Part shown: one piece after another, positions 1-8,326 of the stretch | Position numbering within the stretch: the first letter of the stretch is position 1 | Layout of the letters: each line of letters begins with the position of its first letter | Assembly: GCA_047971925.1 (NCBI GenBank) | Contig: JBKEAC010000017.1 | Span: 1 to 13,799, forward strand | DNA from: JBKEDC01 sp047971925 | GTDB lineage: Bacteria > Bacteroidota > Bacteroidia > Bacteroidales > Prolixibacteraceae | Length of the DNA stretch: 13,799 nt | Reading direction: 5' to 3' | Made by a program: the position numbers and the translations under genes | The notes under the pieces: generated by a model | Seen by the model: the letters and a program-made list of their open reading frames with translations, nothing else | Databases searched by the model: none | What the model was told of the DNA's origin: nothing

Positions 1-825
1 AGGATGATTTCACCGCAACTCTATTGGGTGATGAGTGGCGATGATTTTTCGCTCGACATCAACAACCCCGAAGACCCTAAAGTGCTAGTGGTGGGCAATA
101 ATCCCGACCGTCAAAATATTTATGGGGCTGCTTTGGGGCTATATAACTCTCGCATTGTGAAGCTCATCAACAAGAAAGGACAACTCAAAAGCTCGGTGGT
201 GATTGATGAGCTGCCCACCATCTACTTCAAAGGGCTTGACAATCTGATTGCAACTGCTCGAAGCAACAAAGTGGCGGTGTGCTTGGGTTTTCAAGATTTC
301 AGTCAGCTCAAACGAGATTATGGCGACAAGGAAGCGGCAGTGGTGATGAACACGGTGGGGAATATCTTCAGCGGACAGGTGGTGGGCGAAACCGCCAAAA
401 CGCTATCCGACCGTTTCGGCAAGGTCTTGCAGAAACGCCAATCCATGAGCATCACCCGAAGCGACAAAACGACCTCCATCTCCACGCAGATGGATAGCCT
501 TATTCCGCCCTCGAAAATCTCGAACCTCTCGCAAGGGATGTTCGTGGGGGCGGTGGCGGATAACTTTGATGAGCGCATGGAGCAAAAGATTTTCCATGCC
601 GAAATTGTGGTCGATAATGCCCGAGTGGCTGCTGAAACTCGCAACTACAAAGAGATTCCCGTGATTACGGATTTCATCGACTCCAACGGCAAAGACACCC
701 TAAAGGAGCAAGTGAAGTTGAACTATGAGCGGATTAAATCGGAAATCAAGCAAGTGGTGGAGTTGGAATTGGAAAGGATTAAGAATGACCCAAGCTTGAA
801 GCATTTGCTGGAGGGGAGGGACTAA
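1..825 (+). CDS. mobC: MobC-like type IV coupling protein, C-terminal part (5' end outside window)
   Basis: This is the C-terminal 274 residues of a VirD4/TraG-type coupling ATPase, which delivers the relaxase-DNA complex to the conjugation channel at the inner membrane. The frame is open from the first base, so the start and the Walker A region lie outside the window. A Walker B-like strand, SSVVIDELPTIYF, ends in Asp-Glu (about residues 68-69 counted from the ATG at position 4). It is followed by the ATAR...GFQDFSQL segment usual for this ATPase family. The C-terminal tail is charged and helical (ERIKNDPSLKHLLEGRD) and looks like a natural end. The gene converges on the TolC gene and overlaps it by 4 bp (822-825). 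Its GC content looks higher than that of the cargo that follows. I am sure of the family; the mobC name rests on resemblance to Bacteroidales conjugative transposon proteins. Confidence 0.88.
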   Translation, partial: RMISPQLYWVMSGDDFSLDINNPEDPKVLVVGNNPDRQNIYGAALGLYNSRIVKLINKKGQLKSSVVIDELPTIYFKGLDNLIATARSNKVAVCLGFQDFSQLKRDYGDKEAAVVMNTVGNIFSGQVVGETAKTLSDRFGKVLQKRQSMSITRSDKTTSISTQMDSLIPPSKISNLSQGMFVGAVADNFDERMEQKIFHAEIVVDNARVAAETRNYKEIPVITDFIDSNGKDTLKEQVKLNYERIKSEIKQVVELELERIKNDPSLKHLLEGRD

Positions 826-2180
826 TTATCCAAGTAATACCCCAGCACTTTCAACTTAAAAACATACTGCACCTTTGCTTTGTCAGACTCCACCTGTGCT
901 CGGAATAGTGCATTTCGTTCTTCCAAATAATCAATAAATCCTGCTCGTCCTTCGCGATAAAGTATCGCTGTTGCATCAAAAGATGCTTTGGCACTCTGGT
1001 AGGATTGCGCAGCACTTTCGGCTTCGGATTGAGCATTCAACACCTCCACTTTGGTCTGTTCAATCTTGCGGATTAAATCCCAATAAATCTGTTTTTTCTT
1101 GATGGTTGTTTGCTGATGTGCGATTTGAGCCAAGGCGATATCTTGTGATACTTGTGCATTGTTAAATATAGGTATGGCTAATGTCATAGTCAATGACTGA
1201 TAAAAATTATCTTTTAGTTGATTGCCGAAAGACTTAGCTACAGGCACGTCATTAACAATCTCAAGATTATTCCCAGAATATCCACTCCCCAATGAACCCG
1301 ACAGGTATAGACTCGGATATCTTTCTCCTTTTGCCTGCTTCCACTGATGCATAGCCATCGAGCTTTCCAATTCTACTTGTTTCATTTCGGGAAGTGCTAC
1401 TAATGGTAGACTTTCCACGGCTTTCATTTCTGATAACGATTGATTAGATTGACTAGCTAGATTTATATGGAAATCTTGGGTTTCATCAATGTTGAGATAC
1501 TGTTTCAATTGAAGCATTGACAGTGCTAGCTGATTCTCGGTTTTGATAAACTCTAAACTATCTGCCTGCAACTGGGCATTCATCCGCAAGGCATCTCGTG
1601 GAGCATTCGCATCCAGCTCAACTAGCACTTTGATTCGCCTCAGCTCCCCTTGCGAGTATTTCAACTGCTCTTCAGCAATCATTTTTAGCTGGTAAGCCAT
1701 CAGCACTTGCAGGTATTGTGCGGTGACGTCTATTTTTAGATTTCGCTTCAACACTTCTTGGTTATACTGCTGATAGCGATATTGATCTTCGTTCTTCTTG
1801 CGAAGGTGATATTTGCTCATTCCTGAAAATAAAAGCCAATCGCTATTCAGATACAAATTATTGGTTCGTACCCGAGAGCTAGCAAACTCATTGGTGAATG
1901 GATCGATGCTCTTCCCCCAGTTGTAGCCGTGTGTAACATTAGAGTTAAGTGTGGGGAGGAGACTGAATTTATTATCCTTGAAAACTCGTTCGGCAGACTG
2001 CAAATCATATTGGCTCAAAGCAATATCTAGGTTATTATCCAGTGCATATTCCAAACAATCCTCCAAAGACCAGAAGTTGTCTTGTGCATAACTAAAATGA
2101 CTCCAGACAAACAACACCCAAAGAGCAATCGCTCGTTTGCTATTTTGATATGTAAACCTAGAAATACGATTGACTTGCAT
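822..2180 (-). CDS. TolC family outer membrane channel protein
   Basis: This 452-residue protein is a TolC-type outer membrane efflux protein, forming the outer membrane and periplasmic tunnel of a tripartite exporter. The N-terminus has a basic stretch and a hydrophobic core (AIALWVLFVWSHFSYA), a signal peptide probably cut near residue 32. The mature start, FWSLEDCLEYALDNNLDI, is the classic beginning of an OEP repeat. Two OEP-like halves follow, rich in long Gln/Ala/Glu helices, and the second contains the LYREGRAGFIDYLEERNALF pattern near residue 415. The length is normal for the family. The gene is the last of the minus-strand export operon, 12 bp after the HlyD gene stop, and its stop codon overlaps the convergent coupling-protein gene. 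The start chosen is the ATG at 2180, which gives a complete signal peptide. No strong Shine-Dalgarno is visible. Confidence 0.93.
   Translation of the reverse strand: MQVNRISRFTYQNSKRAIALWVLFVWSHFSYAQDNFWSLEDCLEYALDNNLDIALSQYDLQSAERVFKDNKFSLLPTLNSNVTHGYNWGKSIDPFTNEFASSRVRTNNLYLNSDWLLFSGMSKYHLRKKNEDQYRYQQYNQEVLKRNLKIDVTAQYLQVLMAYQLKMIAEEQLKYSQGELRRIKVLVELDANAPRDALRMNAQLQADSLEFIKTENQLALSMLQLKQYLNIDETQDFHINLASQSNQSLSEMKAVESLPLVALPEMKQVELESSMAMHQWKQAKGERYPSLYLSGSLGSGYSGNNLEIVNDVPVAKSFGNQLKDNFYQSLTMTLAIPIFNNAQVSQDIALAQIAHQQTTIKKKQIYWDLIRKIEQTKVEVLNAQSEAESAAQSYQSAKASFDATAILYREGRAGFIDYLEERNALFRAQVESDKAKVQYVFKLKVLGYYLDN
823..833. repeat. Left copy of a short imperfect direct repeat at the cargo edge
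   Basis: TAATTATCCAA lies exactly at the 3' end of the coupling-protein gene. A near-identical TAATATCCAA, with one base fewer, lies at 12884-12893 between the TetR and relaxase genes. The two bracket the cargo. The match is short enough to be chance, so a target-site or recombination scar is only a suggestion. Confidence 0.25.
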
Positions 2181-2192
2181 ATGCTTTAATTA

Positions 2193-3497
2193 TTATTCTG
2201 CCACATTTTGTTTGAATATCGCTTTGATCGGGTTGAAAAATCGTTGCAATAGGCGGATGTCATCGGTGATGATTTCAGCCGATCCCATCATCTCTTGTGA
2301 GAAAGCTAGCTCCGTGCCATAATTCGTCTTCATCCCTTGCGGGATTTCCACATCTGCGGTATAAATCACCGATCCGTCCTCTAAAGAAGTCGGCACAAGC
2401 GAGATATTTTGAACCAATGCTTTCAACAAACCAAATTCCATATAAGGATAATTATCTAACTTAATGTTCACCACCTGATCTTTTCTCACTTTACCCATTC
2501 CCGTTGATGGAATAAATATCTTTCCGATTAATTGCAGTTCTTTTTCCGGCACCACCGTAGCAACGACTTCACCCTGATTCACATTCTGATTTTTGCTCCA
2601 TATCTGCGTGAGTGTAACTTTCCCTGCAATGGGCGACAAGATGAGAAAGCTACGCTCCCACTGCAAAACCTGACTTTCTAACTCTTGAAATGCTTGTTTT
2701 ATTGCCACCTCCATTTGCATGCGCTCTTGCTTATCTTGCAAGGCTAACTCTGCAATCTGGCGGTCTGTTTGTTCTATTTGAATTTGAGTTTGGATAACCG
2801 ATACCGTTAAATTCTCAAGCGATAAACGTCCTTGTAGATAAAGCTGTTTCGACTTTTCATATTCCAAGCCTGACAACACCGATTGCTTATGCAATAGACT
2901 ATCTCGATCTAGCTGATGCTTTGTAATTGCTAGCTCCTCATGTTTTACTTGTTGTTGGATTTGCTGCTGCTGAAGATAGGACGCTGACGCACGCATATCC
3001 AATCTCAAATTGGCAATCTTCTGCCCATAGTAATCCAAATCGCCATAGTTGCGATATTCTTGCAACAACCGTAGATAAGAGGCATAATAAGACTGTATCT
3101 CGCCCAATTGATAAATTGCACTTTCTCCGTCAAACTGATGTGCTGTTTCAGCTTGTTGCAATTGCTTTTTCAACCGAAGTACATCTTCTACACTGCTGGT
3201 GTTTTCGATTACTGCAATTACATCGCCCACATCCACTAATTCTCCTTCGATGACTCGTAAATCGGTTACCTTTCCCGTTGTCACAGCTCGAAGCTGAGCT
3301 GGTGGATTTTCAGTAGTGATAACGGCTCGGGCAGTAATGATGTCTGGATACTTAAAGAACCAACAACCAATGAGCAAAACAGCTACCACAACGAAGATGA
3401 CCGATGTCCCTATTCGTATCAGCCATGCAGGCGTTGCTCCTAGAACATCTTGAACCTCTTCGCTTCGTATTTCTATGTTGTCTATTGTATTGGTCAT
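2193..3497 (-). CDS. HlyD family periplasmic adaptor of the peptide exporter
   Basis: This 434-residue protein is a membrane-fusion adaptor that links the inner-membrane ABC exporter to TolC. A short cytoplasmic N-terminus is followed by one membrane helix (about residues 29-48), then a first half-lipoyl segment (about 71-97, with ..TGKVTDLRVIEGELVDVGD). A long Gln/Glu/Lys/Leu-rich coiled-coil hairpin spans about 100-285. The second half-lipoyl segment begins at SPIAGKVTLTQIW (about 289), and a beta-barrel region containing GMGKVRKDQVVNIKLDNYP closes the protein. Length and order are typical of the HlyD adaptors of bacteriocin-type exporters. The gene follows the 416-residue regulatory-domain protein by 62 bp and precedes tolC by 12 bp, so it is very likely co-transcribed with both. 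Confidence 0.93.
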   Translation of the reverse strand: MTNTIDNIEIRSEEVQDVLGATPAWLIRIGTSVIFVVVAVLLIGCWFFKYPDIITARAVITTENPPAQLRAVTTGKVTDLRVIEGELVDVGDVIAVIENTSSVEDVLRLKKQLQQAETAHQFDGESAIYQLGEIQSYYASYLRLLQEYRNYGDLDYYGQKIANLRLDMRASASYLQQQQIQQQVKHEELAITKHQLDRDSLLHKQSVLSGLEYEKSKQLYLQGRLSLENLTVSVIQTQIQIEQTDRQIAELALQDKQERMQMEVAIKQAFQELESQVLQWERSFLILSPIAGKVTLTQIWSKNQNVNQGEVVATVVPEKELQLIGKIFIPSTGMGKVRKDQVVNIKLDNYPYMEFGLLKALVQNISLVPTSLEDGSVIYTADVEIPQGMKTNYGTELAFSQEMMGSAEIITDDIRLLQRFFNPIKAIFKQNVAE

Positions 3498-3522
3498 CTT
3501 CTAATTTTAGGTTCTATTCAGC

Positions 3523-3542
3523 AAATCATTCTCAGATGATTT
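3523..3542. other. Small inverted repeat between the regulatory-domain gene and hlyD
   Basis: AAATCAT and ATGATTT form a 7-bp perfect stem around a 6-nt loop. A short T run follows it only on the plus strand, so it is not a convincing terminator for the minus-strand operon. It may be an RNA processing or stability hairpin, or chance in AT-rich DNA. Confidence 0.3.
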
Positions 3543-3559
3543 TTTAAATCTATAAATTT

Positions 3560-4810
3560 TCATTCGCACGCTTGTTTCAGGTAATCTAAAACTTCTTTCT
3601 CTTGCTTTTCTATGATCTTTATTAACCTTTTCTGCAAAACATTGGGGGAGCCCTGATGCAATTTACGAACGCTAGTGCTTTTTTCAGCGAAGTTTGATAT
3701 TTTGTATGAGATAGAAACTCTATCTGAATCCACTTCTTTAGTACGATTATGTATATTAAATGTAGCCTCAATTATGGCGTTTTCTAAATAAGATTTTTCA
3801 CTATCAGTTCCATCGGAGAAAGATAAATAAGTGTAGAAATCATAAATAGGCATGAACAGATTTTCATTTTTACCTCCTATGCTTATAGCGTGCTGACGAT
3901 AAATATTCTCAGTATGCCTAATTATACGTAGTTTTATCGTTTTTATCAGATAGCTTTCAGTATCAATAATGAGTTCTCCGTTAAATGTGAATGAAGCCTC
4001 TTCTTTAGGTGTGAAGCTAATTTTAACATACTCTCTATTCTCAATCACAATTGTGTCGGCAATAAAGAAATGGTATCCCTTTAAATTATTTCCATTAAAA
4101 GGCAAATTATTACCAATTACACCATAATTCATATAATAGTCAACTAGTCTGAAATCGCAAAAATATGGAATAAACACGCGAGGATTAATTTCGCCACCCG
4201 TTATGAATGAGGATACAAACTCTTCACGCCTATCGTATAGTTTAGAAACAGCTTTCTCTTGATCTGGATATTTCTGAATGTTATGAATTAACTGAGGAAG
4301 CAGAATGTTTGAAAAACCAGATGTATGTACTATCGTATCTTGTGTGATTTCTTCTAGAGCTAAATAATCGAAGTGCCCCATCTTGGTATAAATGGAATCA
4401 GAATAGTTCTCAGGTATTCTTTCAATAGCCTGTTTAACAACTTGAAGAGCCGAAAGATCAGAAACTATTTGATTGGGACGCATAATAATTTCATTAAGTG
4501 TATATAGCTGCTCCTGCATCGTAACAGTAGGTGTTTCTAGTAATTCTCTCACTAACAAAAGAGTGTCTCTGTATGCAAGGTGCGACACCTTAACAGTATC
4601 ATTACAATAGCTTAGCGGCAGTTTGTCAAAATTAAATATCCCCTTCTCATTTGTCATTGCAATTACAGGAGTATGTAAAACTTCCACTACAGCATTAGAA
4701 ATTGCTTCACCTTTACTATTGGACAAAGTGCAAACGGTTGAACTATAATTATTTTGGGCAATGATGTATATTGGTAATATTATCAGAATGAAAAAAATAA
4801 AGTGTCTCAT
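3560..4810 (-). CDS. Secreted protein with carboxypeptidase regulatory-like domain, exporter-linked
   Basis: The protein has 416 residues. It opens with a very hydrophobic signal peptide (RHFIFFILIILPIYIIAQ). A predicted beta-sandwich of the carboxypeptidase regulatory-like type follows at about residues 22-95, recognisable from GEAISNAVVEVLHTP, then TNEKGIFNFDKLP and VKVSHLAYRDTLL. This fold is common at the N-terminus of Bacteroidetes outer-membrane and surface proteins. The remaining 300 residues resemble surface proteins with a GELIIDTESYLIKTIKLRI-type beta-strand repeat near residue 280, which I cannot assign to a named family with confidence. It is probably periplasmic or anchored at the outer membrane. 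It sits between the fourth leader-peptide gene and hlyD, in the same direction, so a role in peptide export, folding or self-protection is plausible but inferred from position only. Confidence 0.8.
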   Translation of the reverse strand: MRHFIFFILIILPIYIIAQNNYSSTVCTLSNSKGEAISNAVVEVLHTPVIAMTNEKGIFNFDKLPLSYCNDTVKVSHLAYRDTLLLVRELLETPTVTMQEQLYTLNEIIMRPNQIVSDLSALQVVKQAIERIPENYSDSIYTKMGHFDYLALEEITQDTIVHTSGFSNILLPQLIHNIQKYPDQEKAVSKLYDRREEFVSSFITGGEINPRVFIPYFCDFRLVDYYMNYGVIGNNLPFNGNNLKGYHFFIADTIVIENREYVKISFTPKEEASFTFNGELIIDTESYLIKTIKLRIIRHTENIYRQHAISIGGKNENLFMPIYDFYTYLSFSDGTDSEKSYLENAIIEATFNIHNRTKEVDSDRVSISYKISNFAEKSTSVRKLHQGSPNVLQKRLIKIIEKQEKEVLDYLKQACE

Positions 4811-4858
4811 GTTTTTTTAAGTATTAATAATGATACGAAAGAATATACTTAGCAAATG

Positions 4859-4891
4859 GGAACTATCCAAAATAATTAATTGGATAGTTCC
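4859..4891. other. Strong stem-loop after the fourth leader-peptide gene
   Basis: GGAACTATCCA (4859-4869) and TGGATAGTTCC (4881-4891) form a perfect 11-bp inverted repeat around an 11-nt AT-rich loop. It lies 33 bp past the stop of the peptide gene at 4924 and before the next gene start at 4810. There is no U tract on the minus strand, so I read it as an attenuator or a 3'-end stabiliser of the peptide message rather than a full terminator. Confidence 0.6.
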
Positions 4892-4923
4892 TGTTTTAGC
4901 TACTTGATATTTTCCATTTATGC

Positions 4924-5082
4924 TTAATACTCTCGTTGCCAAAACCATCTTTCCCCCTTGGGATAATCGCTGTTAAAAATGTCTTTTGTAGAACTGTCAA
5001 TAAAGATACGGAATCCGCCTTTGACACTTTTCATTTCACTCCTTTTTAGTTCTTGAGCATTGAACGCATTTAAATTTTTCAT
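4924..5082 (-). CDS. Double-glycine leader peptide E (52 aa), candidate exporter substrate
   Basis: This is a 52-codon gene in the gap between the ABC exporter and the regulatory-domain gene. The leader ends LKRSEMKSVKGG, matching the C39 leader pattern with Leu at -12, Glu at -8, Met at -7, Val at -4 and Gly-Gly at -2/-1. Cleavage would release a 29-residue core that begins FRIFIDSSTKD and ends YPKGERWFWQREY. The core has five basic and five acidic residues, no cysteine and an aromatic C-terminus. It is therefore less like a hydrophobic pore-former than the other peptides here and could equally be a signalling peptide. It starts at ATG 5082, 56 bp after the transporter stop, and is followed by the stem-loop at 4859-4891. 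No Shine-Dalgarno is evident. The leader and its neighbour make the secretion call strong; the activity is unknown. Confidence 0.87.
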   Translation of the reverse strand: MKNLNAFNAQELKRSEMKSVKGGFRIFIDSSTKDIFNSDYPKGERWFWQREY

Positions 5083-5138
5083 AAAACATAAATTTACTTA
5101 TTTCCTACTCTATTAGCTTTTCGGCATCCGCTATATTT

Positions 5139-7325
5139 TTAATTTCCTAGTTCTAACTGATTTTTCACCAGAGCATAATACTTACCTCGCAAGACAGTGA
5201 GCTCTCGATGCGTACCCACTTCAGCTATTTCTCCTTGATCTAGCACCACAATCTGATCTGCACTTTGAACTGTACTGAGGCGATGTGCCACCACAACAAC
5301 TGTGCGCCCCTCAAAGAAGCGATTGAGGTTCTCCATAATGACTCGCTCATTGTTGGCATCCAACGCATTGGTTGCTTCGTCAAAGAAGAGGTAATGTGGA
5401 TTCTTATATACTGCTCGGGCTATCAATATACGTTGTCGTTGCCCTTGGCTCAAGCCATGTCCTTCACCACCAATTTTTGTATTATAACCCAAGGGCAACC
5501 GCTCGATGAAGTCTTGAATATTGGCAACTTGCACTGCATGACGCAGTTGTTGGCGGTCAATATGCTCTTCACCAACGGCTACATTCCTAGCAATGGTATC
5601 GTTAAATATGTAGCCATCTTGCATTACGGCTCCGCATTGCGTACGCCACCATCTTTGCGAGAAATTACTCAGCTCATTTTCGCCAATACGTATCTCCCCC
5701 TTGTCCACTGGATAAAAACCGAGCAATAGTTTGACCAAGGTTGTTTTCCCACTTCCGCTCGCACCTACAATCGCCGTTACTTTATTTTCTGGAATCCGCA
5801 AACTCACTTTGTGAAGAACCTGTTCTCCATGCGGTTTTTCATACTGAAAATCAATGGTATTGATTAGGATATCTCGATTTTGGGGAAATTCCGAAAGTTT
5901 TTGTTCGTTAGGGGCTTCTTCATCCTCTTGATTATGAATTTCGCCCAATCGTTCTAAACTAATTTTAGCATCTTGCCATGCATGAATAAAAGAAATAAAC
6001 TGATTGATCGGACTATTCATTTGCCCAATGATATACTGCACTGATAACATCATACCCAATGTCATGTTGCCCTTGATGACTGAATAAGCTGCAAAAAAAG
6101 AAATCACAATATTTTTCACTTCATTGAAGAATACCATTCCTGTTTGTTGATATTGACTCAATGTAAGTCCCTTGATGCTCACTCGGAATAATCTTACTTG
6201 AATGCGCTCCCACCCCCACCGCATTTGCTTTTCGGCATTTTGCAATTTAATTTCTTGCATACCTTGAATGAGCTGAATCACATTACTTTGCTCACTCGAT
6301 GCCTCTTGAAAACGTTTTAAATCCAACTTCCGACGTTGCTTCATAAACAACAATACCCAAACCAGATAGAACACAGAACCGATAAGGAAAACCAAAAAAA
6401 TCTTCCAAGAATACCACAATAAAATTGCACCAAAAACCACGAAACTCAGAAAGGAGAACAGCGTGCCTAAAGTCTGCCCTGTCAAAAATGTTTCTATTCG
6501 CCGGTGGTCACCAATTCGCTGAATAATATCCCCTGTCATCTTCGAGTCGAAATAGCGAATGGGGAGCTTCATCAACTTAATAAGGAAATCTGAGATGAGC
6601 GATATATTAATTCGAGTGCTGATATGCAACATCACCCACGATCGAATAAAATCAACAGCCGTTTGTGTAATAAACAGAACTAATTGTGCTACAAGCACTA
6701 AGTATACAAAATTAAGATTATTATTAACAATACCAAAATCAACCACACTTTGTGTGAGAAATGGCAAGATAAGCTGCAAGACCAAACCAACCAGCAAACC
6801 GAGAAAAAGCTGAATCATCAGCTTACGATGTGGCTTCAAGTATTGCAACAAATAACCTGTCTTAGTTTTATCTCGCTTCTCACCCTCTAGCTCATAGAAA
6901 TCGGGCGTAGGTTCTAGCAAGAGAGCCACCCCCAATCGCATGCCATTTTCTTTGGTACTTGCCCAATATTTTTCAAACTCTGATCTAGTATATGTGATTT
7001 TCCCCTCAGCTGGATCCGCCACATGAACTTTGTCTTTAGTAATCTCATAAACCACCACAAAGTGCAATTGTCGCCAATGAGCAACGAAAGGCACCACCCG
7101 TTCTTCGGTCAATTGATCTAAAGTTGCCTTCACGCCCATCGTGCGAAATCCAATACTTTCCGCTGCATCGCTAATTCCCAACAGCGACACTCCCTCACGC
7201 GTGAGGTGCGACCGCTTCCGAAGCGTTTCGGCCGAATAATGCCTACCATAAAACTTGGCAATCATGCGGAGGCAAGTTGATCCACAGTCCATGGCATCGT
7301 GTTGATGGTAGTGAGGGAAGCTCAT
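5139..7325 (-). CDS. Peptidase-containing (C39) ABC exporter
   Basis: This 728-residue inner-membrane exporter cuts double-glycine leaders and pumps out the core peptide. The N-terminal C39 cysteine peptidase (residues 1-135) shows Gln8, catalytic Cys14 in MDCGSTC, His88 in LHFVVV and Asp104 in VADPAEG, so it looks active. The transmembrane domain starts with hydrophobic helices at about 170-200. The nucleotide-binding domain has Walker A VGASGSGKTT (Lys527), signature LSQGQ (about 625-629), Walker B YLFFDEATNALD (Asp649, Glu650) and the H-loop VAHRL (His681). The length is typical of bacteriocin processing exporters. The ATG overlaps the stop of the S41 gene as ATGA (7322-7325), which suggests translational coupling. 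Four double-glycine leader peptides lie nearby and are its likely substrates. Confidence 0.97.
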   Translation of the reverse strand: MSFPHYHQHDAMDCGSTCLRMIAKFYGRHYSAETLRKRSHLTREGVSLLGISDAAESIGFRTMGVKATLDQLTEERVVPFVAHWRQLHFVVVYEITKDKVHVADPAEGKITYTRSEFEKYWASTKENGMRLGVALLLEPTPDFYELEGEKRDKTKTGYLLQYLKPHRKLMIQLFLGLLVGLVLQLILPFLTQSVVDFGIVNNNLNFVYLVLVAQLVLFITQTAVDFIRSWVMLHISTRINISLISDFLIKLMKLPIRYFDSKMTGDIIQRIGDHRRIETFLTGQTLGTLFSFLSFVVFGAILLWYSWKIFLVFLIGSVFYLVWVLLFMKQRRKLDLKRFQEASSEQSNVIQLIQGMQEIKLQNAEKQMRWGWERIQVRLFRVSIKGLTLSQYQQTGMVFFNEVKNIVISFFAAYSVIKGNMTLGMMLSVQYIIGQMNSPINQFISFIHAWQDAKISLERLGEIHNQEDEEAPNEQKLSEFPQNRDILINTIDFQYEKPHGEQVLHKVSLRIPENKVTAIVGASGSGKTTLVKLLLGFYPVDKGEIRIGENELSNFSQRWWRTQCGAVMQDGYIFNDTIARNVAVGEEHIDRQQLRHAVQVANIQDFIERLPLGYNTKIGGEGHGLSQGQRQRILIARAVYKNPHYLFFDEATNALDANNERVIMENLNRFFEGRTVVVVAHRLSTVQSADQIVVLDQGEIAEVGTHRELTVLRGKYYALVKNQLELGN

Positions 7326-8326
7326 TGCCCTAGGTACTTAATTGCATATTCAATTATGCTATCAATGCCATTATATTCATCATCCTTATCCATGTCAACA
7401 TAAATATCGGGTTCGATGCCAAATTCTATATGCTCTTTATCTTTGTTGAATAATGGATTGCGAGAAAGACGCACCTGCCAACCATTATAAAGCTCCGATG
7501 AGAAGGGTAATCCTCCACCGCCACCTGTTTTATCGCCGATGATTGTTACATTATCCAAGCAGCTCATGGCTGAAACAAAATCATTGGTGGCACTATAAGA
7601 CAATCTATTAGCAAGCACTACAATTTTTCCGCTGAAGACTACTTTATCTTGAGGCTCTAAGTATCGCGCAAAATAATCGCTGTAATTATCATCGCCCTTT
7701 CCCTCTTTGTATTGTAGATACCCATAGTGTGTTTTTGCAGAACAAAATGCTGATGCTAACAATTTTGCCATATTAACTATGCCACCTCCATTATCTCTAA
7801 CATCAATAATCAAACCCTCAATTTCGCCCAACTGATTTACTGCGGCATCAATGTTGCTAAAGCTAAAGCTATCCATAAAACTCGCACATCGAAGATATCC
7901 CACACCTCGTATGTTTTGCGATGATAATCTATTGGCAATAATATAATTCTCTCCAAGATAGTTGCGCTCTACGATCGTATTGTTGAAATTCTGGGGATAT
8001 GCTAAAAACCAATCCCAATAACGAGATGTATTAAAGTGAGAATACAAGTTTACATGTCCATCTTTTAGCTCGCTAAGCATGTCGGCACACACTTCAAAAA
8101 GAGCTTCATCACTCATGCCGTCGTGCACCTTACCTCGATACTCATCACCAATAGAATTCCAATCCACCTCTTTGTAATCCAAGTAACAATAATTATCATT
8201 CACCTCGTGCCATAGTAGATTGAAATTTTCAAGCGGAGTTCCACCTGCTTGCGAAGTGTCATCTTTTATGCAAGAAGAAAATACAAATGTAAAACATAAT
8301 GCTACGTATAATCGTTTCATACTCAT
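7322..8326 (-). CDS. S41 family (C-terminal processing-like) protease, lipoprotein
   Basis: This 334-residue protein has a lipoprotein signal with lipobox FSSC (Cys19), so it is probably anchored in the cell envelope. The N-terminal helical part ends in ELKDGHVNLYS (about residue 90), as in S41 proteases. It is followed by GVGYLRCASF, the LIIDVRDNGGG core strand, and ANRLSYSATNDF, which should hold the catalytic serine (about Ser245). The segment IIGDKTGGGGG carries the candidate lysine (about Lys266). The stretch between DGHV and GVGYLR is only about 55 residues, too short for a full PDZ domain. The start chosen is ATG 8326, which overlaps the upstream stop as ATGA; ATG 8320 is an alternative. 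Its place directly before the exporter suggests a role in leader or peptide turnover, which is inference. Confidence 0.88.
   Translation of the reverse strand: MSMKRLYVALCFTFVFSSCIKDDTSQAGGTPLENFNLLWHEVNDNYCYLDYKEVDWNSIGDEYRGKVHDGMSDEALFEVCADMLSELKDGHVNLYSHFNTSRYWDWFLAYPQNFNNTIVERNYLGENYIIANRLSSQNIRGVGYLRCASFMDSFSFSNIDAAVNQLGEIEGLIIDVRDNGGGIVNMAKLLASAFCSAKTHYGYLQYKEGKGDDNYSDYFARYLEPQDKVVFSGKIVVLANRLSYSATNDFVSAMSCLDNVTIIGDKTGGGGGLPFSSELYNGWQVRLSRNPLFNKDKEHIEFGIEPDIYVDMDKDDEYNGIDSIIEYAIKYLGQ

Noticed and set aside
2927..3253. 108-codon plus-strand open frame opposite hlyD
   Set aside because: It is antisense to the well-supported HlyD coiled-coil region, with low-complexity composition.
5265..5729. 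154-codon plus-strand open frame antisense to the ABC exporter
   Set aside because: It is a shadow of the conserved nucleotide-binding domain on the other strand and has no recognisable protein features.
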